DNA of 64,000 bases from Chloroflexota bacterium (GTDB lineage Bacteria > Chloroflexota > Dehalococcoidia > Lucifugimonadales > Lucifugimonadaceae). Positions 1 through 7,132 of this stretch are shown here, one piece after another. The notes beneath the pieces were generated by a model, which worked only from the letters and a program-made list of their open reading frames with translations, made no database searches and was not told the origin of the DNA. Each line of letters opens with the position of its first letter. Positions within the stretch are counted from its first letter, which is position 1. The stretch lies in assembly GCA_027624075.1 (NCBI GenBank), contig JAQBUH010000013.1:1-64000 (forward strand), written 5' to 3'. The translations under genes and the position numbers were made by a program.

Positions 1-693
1 CTCCACCTTCCGCCATCAGGTCATCATGGAATAAGGTCACAAGTCTCGATACTTCATCGAGCGTCAGCCAGGGTGTGAGCCCGATGCAGTTCACAATATT
101 GAATCGTTTGAACTCGCCACTTTCCGATTCGCCAGTGTTTAGCGTAACAGGTCCTGCTGGTAGACGGTCACGTCCAGTCCGGCATCCGCAGTGCGCTGGC
201 TGAGCAACGGCAACGCCTCGTTAGTTGGGTCGAGGTCAAGAGCGTGAACGTCCAGGCGGTTGAACAGGTCGGGGTTTTCAGTCGAAAGCTCTGCGCCGAA
301 GGTCGCCAGGTCTCGCCCTGCCCCACAGGGAGCACTGAGGATACGGACCACGCTGCCTTCACTCGAGGCGGCAATCTCAGTCGAAGCTAGCTTCAGGCCA
401 TCAGCCACGAACCGCAGACGCTCCCTCAGAGCAGCGTGAGTGGGCAGGCCGAGCACAAACCAGTCGGCAACGTAGCTGACAGGCCCGAGTTGCCACGAGC
501 GGTGGTTCTCATACGCCATGTCTGTTGCGATGGCATCGTACTTGCGTCGAACAACCTCGCGGCCGTAGGTGCTGAGGAGCATAGGCAAGTAAATCCATTT
601 GAACTTCCGAATGAAGTCCCACGCAATCTGGCGGGTTGAGCGGTAAGCCCCCCGTGTGTGCCTGGCCTGCTGGCGGTCTGGTTCCTGCTTCAT
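1..693 (-). CDS. class I SAM-dependent methyltransferase, frameshifted and cut by window edge
   Basis: Reading from 693, the first 184 residues contain a Rossmann-type SAM-binding start (ILSAPCGAGRDLATFG, then the acidic strand VHALDLDP), so this is a class I methyltransferase with an unusual N-terminal helical region. The frame stops at a TAA at 141-139. The next frame continues without a stop to base 1 with protein-like sequence (FNIVNCIGLTPWLTLDEVSR), matching the downstream part of a methyltransferase fold. The two frames join if one base is missing near 139-150. Either the gene is newly broken or the assembly lost a base. The substrate is unknown. The 3' end lies outside the window, so length cannot be judged. 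Confidence 0.6.
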
Positions 694-969
694 CTGTAGC
701 TACCTGCAGTCATTCAACGACGGTGCCTGCCGATCGGTTCTTCGCTATCAGCGGACAGCCGAACGTGTTTTGCACCTCGACAGAATGATCGTTGACGCTA
801 CACGACCATTCATGTGTCAGTCGTGACGAAGAGTATACGGACGTGAAGATGGCGTGAACGAAATTGACATAGATCGTTCACGGCTCGTTGCGTGAACTTC
901 ACAAACTCATCACTGGACCGGTGTTAACAGCAATACAGAGCAGCTATTGACCGTATCATCGACATCGAT
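694..969. other. intergenic region between divergent genes
   Basis: No gene seen. The region separates the minus-strand methyltransferase from the plus-strand hydrolase and must hold both promoters. A TTGACA hexamer occurs at about 864-869, but no convincing -10 follows at normal spacing. Confidence 0.4.
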
Positions 970-2157
970 ATGGAAGAGCGACCGAAGAAAACTTGGTGGA
1001 AGTTTCTAGTACAGAAGCGGATTCTGATTCCGTTCGCGTCTATCGTTGTCCTGGCAGCGGTCTTCTTCTTCGGCGGTGGCTGGTACTTCTCAAACGAGAT
1101 CGAAAGCGGTGGTCTCTCTTACGACTACAGTCCATCAGAGTTCAACCTGGAAATCGTCTCGATAGACGGTGATCAGGTTGTGATCAGCGGACTCTCCGAG
1201 AACGAAAGGCTCGGCAAGCCGGGCGTATGGGGACTGGAATCTGAGAACGTTTATGGCCGTGTGTTTGAAATCACCGCTGAGGAAGGCGATCAAGTAACCC
1301 GTCGATTGGTGACCTATGAAGGCGCGTTCAACTCAGGCGACGACGTTCGGATCGACACGTATTCGTACGATGTGGACCCTGCTGTGGCCCACGATCTCGA
1401 TTTTGAGACGGTGCTGGTGGGTGGCTCGCTGGGTGAACTCCCAGCCTGGCTTGTTCCAGGCAACCGGGACACATGGGTGATCTTCGTCCACGGACGCCGA
1501 GCCAGCAGGCAGGAGGCATTGAGACTGCTTCCCGTCGCAGTCGAGCAGGACTTCACCAGCCTGGTCATCTCATTCCGGGGTGACCGCGACGTAGATCCCG
1601 ACCCGAGGGGTTACTACGGCTACGGTGTCACCGAGTGGCCCGATCTTGAAGCAGCTGCGCAATACGCAATCGACAATGGAGCAAGTGGTCTCATACTTGT
1701 CGGCTACAGCATGGGCGGCGGAATCGTCATGTCGTTCATGGCTCATTCAGAACTGGCCGACCAGGTGGTTGGGCTTGTACTTGATGCGCCCATGCTGGAC
1801 TTTGGCCTGACTATCGACCACAACGCTGCAAGCAAAGACCTTCCACTCGTAGGGCTTCCGGTGCCGGGCCCGATGACGGACATAGCCAAGTGGATTGCCG
1901 CGACAAGGTTTGACATCGACTGGGAGGCGACTGACTACACCGACGAGCTGGAAGACCTGTCAGTACCGGTGCTCCTGTTCCACGGGGAACAAGACCCGAC
2001 CGTGCCGGTCAAATCGAGCCGAGATTTCGCTGAACAGCGCCCCGACATCGTCTCCTACACGGAATGCGAAGGAGCCGTACACGTAGGCTGCTGGAACTCA
2101 AATCCAACAAGATACGAGTCAGCCGCCAGCGAATTCCTAGCCCAGTTCAAGGACTAG
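970..2157 (+). CDS. membrane-anchored alpha/beta hydrolase
   Basis: A 395-residue serine hydrolase of unknown substrate. Residues about 17-38 form one hydrophobic segment behind a basic start (signal-anchor type), so the enzyme is probably exported and tethered. The catalytic triad is visible: Ser247 in GYSMGGG, Asp342 in HGEQDPTVPV and His371 in GAVHVG. An oxyanion-type VHGRR motif lies near residue 177. The 130 or so residues between the anchor and the hydrolase core are not recognisable and may be a family-specific N-terminal domain. No good Shine-Dalgarno precedes the ATG. The gene stands alone, with no operon partner. Confidence 0.85.
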   Translation: MEERPKKTWWKFLVQKRILIPFASIVVLAAVFFFGGGWYFSNEIESGGLSYDYSPSEFNLEIVSIDGDQVVISGLSENERLGKPGVWGLESENVYGRVFEITAEEGDQVTRRLVTYEGAFNSGDDVRIDTYSYDVDPAVAHDLDFETVLVGGSLGELPAWLVPGNRDTWVIFVHGRRASRQEALRLLPVAVEQDFTSLVISFRGDRDVDPDPRGYYGYGVTEWPDLEAAAQYAIDNGASGLILVGYSMGGGIVMSFMAHSELADQVVGLVLDAPMLDFGLTIDHNAASKDLPLVGLPVPGPMTDIAKWIAATRFDIDWEATDYTDELEDLSVPVLLFHGEQDPTVPVKSSRDFAEQRPDIVSYTECEGAVHVGCWNSNPTRYESAASEFLAQFKD

Positions 2158-2647
2158 TCACAGCTGCCCAACAACCAGGTGGAATTTGCGCGGATGAACT
2201 TGTTCATAGCGACGTCAGCCTTACCGGATTCGAGACTTCGTCGTCGTTCTCACAGCGACCGGTAATTAGAGCGAAACCCTGACATGCAAACAGAGCGGCC
2301 CAGACGGATCTGGTGGATTCGAGGGGATACGAACTATGTAGGATCACCAGAGTAAGAACTCGTCAGTAAAAGTACCCCGGATTGACCTGTCGGGTCCACC
2401 AATTCCCTCTATCCTCCGGTTAAGGTGTGCGGCGTTCGCCGGCCGCATCCTGCCACCGCGCCTTGGTGGCGGCCTGGTCCGGAAACCAGGAACCGGGCGG
2501 CTCTGTGCCGGACGGCGCATCCGGATCTTCCCGAGTAGAATGCGGGCCTCGTGCAGGGACGTTCCCGGACTAGCAAGCGCCGAGTGAGTCCGGGTTGACG
2601 CCCAGGACGTTAAAAGAACAGGTCCGGGTGCAGCCTTTGGAGATCAT
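2158..2647. other. intergenic region with several stable hairpins
   Basis: No ORF with coding character. Perfect inverted repeats occur in close succession: TGCGGC/GCCGCA (2428-2433, 2442-2447), GCCACC/GGTGGC (2452-2457, 2465-2470), CCTGGT/ACCAGG (2473-2478, 2485-2490) and CCCGGACT/AGTCCGGG (2564-2571, 2587-2594). The last lies in the presumed leader of the transporter gene. No known RNA family was recognised. Confidence 0.4.
2536..2541 (+). promoter_or_regulatory. TAGAAT -10-like element for the EamA transporter
   Basis: TAGAAT lies 106 nt before the GTG start of the transporter. The same hexamer sits before several other genes here. No canonical -35 is visible at 16-18 nt upstream. Confidence 0.4.
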
Positions 2648-3538
2648 GTGGGGGAGTTAGCGGCCCTCGCCAATGCCGTTGTCTGGGCACTCACCGGCGT
2701 CGTCACCAAGGGCGTTGGAAAGAACGTCCGCCCCACTCACATCGTTGCCGCACAGGCGTGGATCGGCCTTGCGCTGCTCGGGGTTCTCGGATTGTTGGTC
2801 GGGCAGATCGACGACCTCTGGCGAGTGCCCTTCAGATCAGCGCTACTTCTCGCCGGTGGAGCGGTGATAAACACGGTCGGCTCTCTCGTTTTCTGGGTAG
2901 CCATCTCCAGAGGCAGAGTCAGCACCGTCTACCCGACGACTCAGAGCATATTCATCCTGGCATCGGTAGCCGCCGGGTGGCTGTTCCTGAGCGACACCCC
3001 GCAGGGTGGAGTGATAGGTGGAGCGGTCCTCATCATTGCCGGCGTGGTGCTGCTGAACTGGAGATCGGCGAACACAACCCCTGGCGGCGCAGCCGGCGGC
3101 GATCGGGCACGCGGCGACTACATTGCGCTAATGCTGGCCGTCATCACATCCATGTTGTGGGCGGGCGGCTTTGTAACCACGGCAATCGGGCTGGAGGATA
3201 CCGCTCCGTTGCCGGCGGCGACCATTCGCAACCTCGTTCCGGCCGCACTGTTCGTGGTGGTGAGCCTGGTTTTTCCGTCCACAAGGATCTCCCGCGTCTA
3301 CCGGGGCAACACGGTGCGGCTGACGGTTGGAGCGACGCTGTTCGCAGTCAGCTCTCTGTCCTTCGTGTTCGCACTGGACAACGCTCCGCCGGGCGTCGTC
3401 GTGGTGCTAATAAACACATCGCCGATGTGGGCTGTCGTTCTGGCAGCGCTGGTGCTCCGTGAACGGTTAACCCGCTTTGCGGTTGGCGGCGCGGCGTTAA
3501 GCCTGGCAGGAATATTCGTGGTCCTTGCATTCAGGTAG
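2648..3538 (+). CDS. EamA/DMT-family transporter
   Basis: A 296-residue integral membrane protein with about ten hydrophobic helices in two halves of five, the standard EamA (drug/metabolite transporter) duplication. The second half starts near residue 157 after a soluble linker. Family members export or import small metabolites, and the substrate cannot be read from sequence. The start is a GTG with GGAG at 2639-2642 just upstream. An overlapping ATG at 2646 is out of frame. It is monocistronic and convergent with the secreted-protein gene that follows. Confidence 0.85.
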   Translation: MGELAALANAVVWALTGVVTKGVGKNVRPTHIVAAQAWIGLALLGVLGLLVGQIDDLWRVPFRSALLLAGGAVINTVGSLVFWVAISRGRVSTVYPTTQSIFILASVAAGWLFLSDTPQGGVIGGAVLIIAGVVLLNWRSANTTPGGAAGGDRARGDYIALMLAVITSMLWAGGFVTTAIGLEDTAPLPAATIRNLVPAALFVVVSLVFPSTRISRVYRGNTVRLTVGATLFAVSSLSFVFALDNAPPGVVVVLINTSPMWAVVLAALVLRERLTRFAVGGAALSLAGIFVVLAFR

Positions 3539-3600
3539 CGGCCCTGTATCCGGGGCGTCTGGGCGACCTCGAATCACCCTGTGCCCGGCAAGACGCGAAA

Positions 3601-3642
3601 CGGGGCCCGGCGCGGCCATGACTGGCCGTAACACCGGACCCC
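3601..3642. terminator. hairpin between convergent genes
   Basis: Nested stem: CGGGG/CCCCG outside, CCGG/CCGG in the middle, and CGGCCA/TGGCCG around a TGAC loop. T-rich sequence follows within 10-25 nt on the plus side. It probably ends transcripts of the EamA transporter and perhaps the opposing gene. Confidence 0.5.
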
Positions 3643-3669
3643 GAATCAGACTTTTCTCGTCTTTTCGGA

Positions 3670-4293
3670 CTAGTAGTAGCTGATCGACGTGCCAGTCGCG
3701 ACGCCGTTCTCCGGCAACGGAGCTGGTTCGCCGAACCGTGGGAAACCGCCGCCAAAGCCCCTGAACCCACCGTGCCCGCGTCCGTGCCCGAACTGGCCGC
3801 CGTGACCGCCTTGCCCGAATTGGGGACGGAACTTCTCAAGCGCCTCAGTTGGGCGAACGTTAAACCAGCCTGCAATCTCGTCTGACTCGGGTTGCGAGAT
3901 GATCTCTTCGGTCACGAGCCCGGCCAGGAACTCGGCCAGACCGTCGTTCTGCACAGCGCCGCGCAGTCCGTGCCGCTCGCTGTGACTGAGATTGCTCAGC
4001 GCCTCCGGTTTTCCGCCGAACCAGTCTCGGATCGCGTCCGCCTCATCCTGCGTCAGGACCTCATCCGTAACCGCTGTCGCCAGCCTCTCCTCCATGCGCT
4101 CGACCATAGCTTCAGATCGAGCCTGCGACATGGCGCTCGACAACTCGTCCGGGCTGATCCCCAGGATCTCGGCCACACGGTCAAGCCGCTCTGACGAGCC
4201 TCCGAACCCATGAGCACTCGCGGCAGCCACGCTGACCAGTGAGAACACTGCCAGTCCGGCAACCACCGCAATCAGTGTCAACCTTCTTTTCAT
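3670..4293 (-). CDS. secreted protein with Gly/His-rich tail, function unknown
   Basis: A 207-residue exported protein. The start at 4293 is preferred over the longer frame (4326) because AGGAAAGG lies directly upstream and the product then begins with a classical signal peptide (basic MKRR, hydrophobic core, cut after ASA near residue 27). The mature part has two short helical repeats that each end in an acidic stretch and an (I/R)xxWF motif (IRDWFGGKPEAL, then IAGWFNVRPTEAL), so it looks like an internal duplication. The last 50 residues are rich in Gly, His and Phe and may bind metal or be disordered. The family was not recognised. It resembles small periplasmic helical proteins such as the Spy/CpxP type only in general character. 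Confidence 0.7.
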   Translation of the reverse strand: MKRRLTLIAVVAGLAVFSLVSVAAASAHGFGGSSERLDRVAEILGISPDELSSAMSQARSEAMVERMEERLATAVTDEVLTQDEADAIRDWFGGKPEALSNLSHSERHGLRGAVQNDGLAEFLAGLVTEEIISQPESDEIAGWFNVRPTEALEKFRPQFGQGGHGGQFGHGRGHGGFRGFGGGFPRFGEPAPLPENGVATGTSISYY

Positions 4294-4393
4294 AGCCTTT
4301 CCTTGCTCCGTGCGCATTGTGTGCATTACACAGCGTCTCGCAGTCCTGTCTTATCACTCTAGCCAGCAGGTCTCAGCAGGCCATGTGCTGTCT

Positions 4394-4502
4394 CTTAGTG
4401 ACTATCTCAAAACTCAAGTCGGCCAGTCTTTGTCAGTTCGAAACTTCTCCCTCACCCCAGGCCTCTCCCGCTGGGAGAGGGAGTTTTGAGATAGTCTCTA
4501 AG
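4394..4502. mobile_element. 109-bp MITE-like inverted-repeat element
   Basis: Two arms of about 22 bp, 4394-4415 and 4481-4502, are reverse complements with one mismatch; the shared core is GACTATCTCAAAACTC. Inside lies a second perfect hairpin, CCTCTCCC-GCT-GGGAGAGG (4462-4480). No ORF. The layout is typical of a small non-autonomous element or a REP-like palindromic unit. No clear target duplication was found. Confidence 0.6.
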
Positions 4503-4775
4503 TATGACGAGCTGCGTGGCTACGTTACGGATGGTGGCGACTCTTCACTGGCTCCCAACGAGCACGAAACACACGGCGTTGAGCACTGAAGCGATCTGGC
4601 AATCCAACAATCGCCAAGTGTAAATTTCACCGTTGCCAGTGTTCATCCGCGAGTTTGACTCTAGTCCAGCTCCACCATATTGTGCCCAGGCAGTCGGACC
4701 GTCAGCGTGTTTTCCAAATAGTGAAGAGCACTCCCTCCTCCGTCTCCACCATGAATACGCACCACGAGGTTGGCG

Positions 4776-5294
4776 TCAACGGTCAAGCCGGAATGTTGAA
4801 TCACGCAGGAAATTCTCAACCATACCCCGGGCGTGGGACAGATCCGGTTGGCCGACGTGTCCCCCAGATGCCAACGCCGGGAAGATCGGTGACCTGCGAT
4901 TGGGTCGATCAAGATCCCAGAGTAGCGTCGAGACCGCCTGCAGGAGCTCGTCTATCTCCGCATCCCTGTCGGATTGGCGGGAGGTCTCGGCAGACAGCGC
5001 CTGAACCGTTAGCGCAGTCTTCTCTGCCTCGCGGAGTCGGCCTTTGACTTCTCCCATGTCGTGGCTCAGCCTCGTGATGTACTCCACAAACTCGTCGCTT
5101 TGCTCCGCCAACTCCGCGCGAAGGCTCTCCACCGTGATCTCGGGGGAATCCGCCTCTACGTAAGCCTCATCGAAGCTGGACGGATCGGAGTGGGCATCCC
5201 CGGCCAAGCGATCATGTATTCGGTCGAGGTGCCAACTCAGACCGCTTGCAGTCTTGAACTGCTGCTGGCAGAGGTAACACGCAAGTTGATTCAT
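4776..5294 (-). CDS. small protein with N-terminal C2H2 zinc finger and coiled coil
   Basis: A 172-residue protein of unknown function. Residues 6-27 form a textbook C2H2 finger, C-x2-C-x12-H-x4-H (Cys6, Cys9, His22, His27), with the expected Phe13 and Leu19. Such fingers are uncommon in bacteria and would suit DNA, RNA or protein binding. Residues about 50-125 are acidic and charged, with heptad-like spacing suggesting a coiled coil. The C-terminus (GGHVGQPDLSHARGMVENFL) is of unknown role. It lies close to tRNA-Ala on the same strand, and no functional partner is apparent. Confidence 0.65.
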   Translation of the reverse strand: MNQLACYLCQQQFKTASGLSWHLDRIHDRLAGDAHSDPSSFDEAYVEADSPEITVESLRAELAEQSDEFVEYITRLSHDMGEVKGRLREAEKTALTVQALSAETSRQSDRDAEIDELLQAVSTLLWDLDRPNRRSPIFPALASGGHVGQPDLSHARGMVENFLRDSTFRLDR

Positions 5295-5380
5295 ATCGTC
5301 CTCCTAGATACCGCCACTGGAGGACCTACGATGATCTCGAACAGCCTGTCGAATCTGTGGTGTGGAGAAGTTGTGATTGG

Positions 5381-5453
5381 TGGAGCTGGAGGGATTCGAA
5401 CCCTCTGCCTCCTGCTTGCAAAGCAGGCGCTCTCCCGAGTGAGCTACAGCCCC
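5381..5453 (-). tRNA. tRNA-Ala (TGC)
   Basis: 73 nt. The acceptor stem GGGGCTG pairs with CAGCTCC. The anticodon loop TTTGCAA, flanked by CCTGC/GCAGG, gives anticodon TGC. The T arm contains GGTTCGAATCC, and CCA is encoded after the discriminator A (5380-5378). Confidence 0.97.
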
Positions 5454-6362
5454 ATTTGTCTATTTGCCTGCGACCTGGATGCGGTCACGAGGTGTGCGTT
5501 GCTGGCTCGCAGTTTCTCCACAGAAAGGCTGGAAGGCTGGATCGCAGCATCACAGGACAAGCAATTGTAACCCGGCGCCGCCCTGACTTCTCTTATATGC
5601 GAAACGAATTCGGCGCCAGACCATGGCCTGTGACGCGGCTTACCGCTGTGGGGCCAGTCTGCGTGTGATGGAAGCAGATGCAGTGGCTCAGATTGAATTG
5701 TCATGGAAGTTCGAGTTGAGGAGCGGAGTGGCGTGGGAATCTCAACAGCTACCTGCCATCACGCGCGGGGTCACAAACAGTGAGATTGCCACGGACTAGC
5801 AGGCTGCTGATAAAGCGGTGCCCCGACAACCAGACCCGGAACACCGCTCATTTGCACGGCGAATCACATCGCGTCAACCAGATCAATGGTTAGTAATTAT
5901 TGTAGTTTTCGGGTCATATAACGTCATTCGTTACACTGGCACCAGGCCAAACCATGGCTCAGAGTTTTTCAGCAGCCTGCCAGAGGCCATCGCGCAGCTT
6001 CTTCATACAAAGGCTGCACGCAGCATGGCCGGACCGGTGGTCCTCACAGGGACAAGCTGACCCACTACCAGGAAGATAGCTAGGTGCTCTACGTTGACGT
6101 CCTCGCCCCCAGGCGGGAGGAGTCAGAGAGCCGGAGAGTGCCGGTTGCAGGACCGAGCGTAGCACCGGGAGCGCTGACGACGTCCCAGACGACGTCAGCT
6201 CTGTCCCGCCCGCCGCGGTGCTCGCACGCGGCTGCCAGATCACGGGACAACAGGATTCTGGCGTAGTCGTCGATAGCGTCTGTGCGGATCCCGTGCGTGG
6301 TCACCGGGTCGGCGTGGACCGGTCAGGCGGATGGAGCCCTGCCGGCGGCCGGATCGGGAAGC
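5454..6362. other. long stretch without a supported gene
   Basis: About 900 bases downstream of the zinc-finger gene and tRNA, with only short ORFs of poor composition. The MITE-like element at 5799-5980 and an unusually AT-rich patch around 5885-5940 lie inside it. Otherwise nothing is seen. Confidence 0.5.
5799..5980. mobile_element. 182-bp MITE-like element with 12-bp perfect terminal repeats
   Basis: GCAGGCTGCTGA at 5799-5810 is the exact reverse complement of 5969-5980. Allowing one mismatch the match extends inward by four bases (ATAAA versus AAAAA). Ends of the form CAGGCTGCTGAAAAA resemble those of several IS families, so this is likely a non-autonomous derivative or remnant. There is no transposase here. 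Confidence 0.55.
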
Positions 6363-6863
6363 TTACTTGCGACGGCGCACTCTCCTGACCCGGCGACGAG
6401 TCCTGACCTTCGTCGTCGCTCCATCCTCGATCCGGGTGAACAGGTCCAACATGCGCTGCACAGTGTTGATGCGAGTCGCTATCAGGTCCTGGGTGCGCTG
6501 CACAAAAAGCCGTCTCGCCTTGAGGTTGGCCGCTATCGTCTCCAGCCGCTCTTGCTGGAACTCGAGTTCGGGTTCATCGCTCAGATGGACTTCGGCTTTT
6601 GACTTCAATGCCAGGGCGTTTGAGCCGGAGACTGCCAGGCTGGCACTCCGCATCCCTGGTTGCAGAACCTTCTTGAGAGTGGTCTCCCTGGCGGCGAGCG
6701 CCATCACCTGGCGGCTTGCGACCTCGATCTCAGACCGCAGTTTTTCGATCTCGATCAGCATACTCGAGACTTTACCGGCCAGGTCCGAAACCCGCGTCGG
6801 CGCTCCCCTGGCGTTCGTCTCGTCTCGCCTGAGCAGTAATCGGTCAATTCGAGGATCGCGCAA
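6363..6863 (-). CDS. hypothetical coiled-coil protein with Arg-rich tail
   Basis: A 166-residue frame whose composition (Leu, Glu, Lys and Ala rich, few Cys or Trp) looks real, whereas the overlapping plus-strand frame looks random. Two heptad-like segments, residues about 25-65 and 100-140, suggest a helical hairpin or dimeric coiled coil. The last 14 residues are almost all Arg, Lys and Val, so nucleic-acid or membrane contact is possible. No family was recognised and no clear ribosome-binding site was found. The start is uncertain. Confidence 0.5.
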   Translation of the reverse strand: MRDPRIDRLLLRRDETNARGAPTRVSDLAGKVSSMLIEIEKLRSEIEVASRQVMALAARETTLKKVLQPGMRSASLAVSGSNALALKSKAEVHLSDEPELEFQQERLETIAANLKARRLFVQRTQDLIATRINTVQRMLDLFTRIEDGATTKVRTRRRVRRVRRRK

Positions 6864-7115
6864 CTCTCACCCACCACTTTCGGCGTGCCTTTGAGTCGAA
6901 TCTACTACCGTGTCCGGCTGCCTCGAACCGGTGAAACCCGCATCCCGACTCGTGCAATTCGCTATATACGGCACTTGTTTCGCCGGATGAGTCATCGCTC
7001 ATCTAGCCAGCATCTTGCGAACTTCCACAACCGGCACCGTGATCCCACCGCTGCGCAAATCGTCCGCTGAGATGAGGATGGTCATATACGGGTGCTACGG
7101 CCTCCGGACTAGAAG

Positions 7116-7132
7116 GCGTGTGCGTCACACGC
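7116..7132. promoter_or_regulatory. perfect palindrome over the kinase start codon
   Basis: GCGTGTG-CGT-CACACGC, 7-bp arms with a 3-bp centre, overlaps the GTG start at 7118. It could be an operator or an RNA hairpin limiting translation, or a sign that translation starts further downstream. Confidence 0.35.

Noticed and set aside
2471-2500. SRP RNA, from a CCGGAA tetraloop
   Set aside because: The GGAA-type loop is present, but the conserved GGAAGCAGCC side and overall SRP stem are missing.
4655-5047. Plus-strand ORF of 130 codons
   Set aside because: Overlaps the zinc-finger gene in antisense and has no recognisable features.
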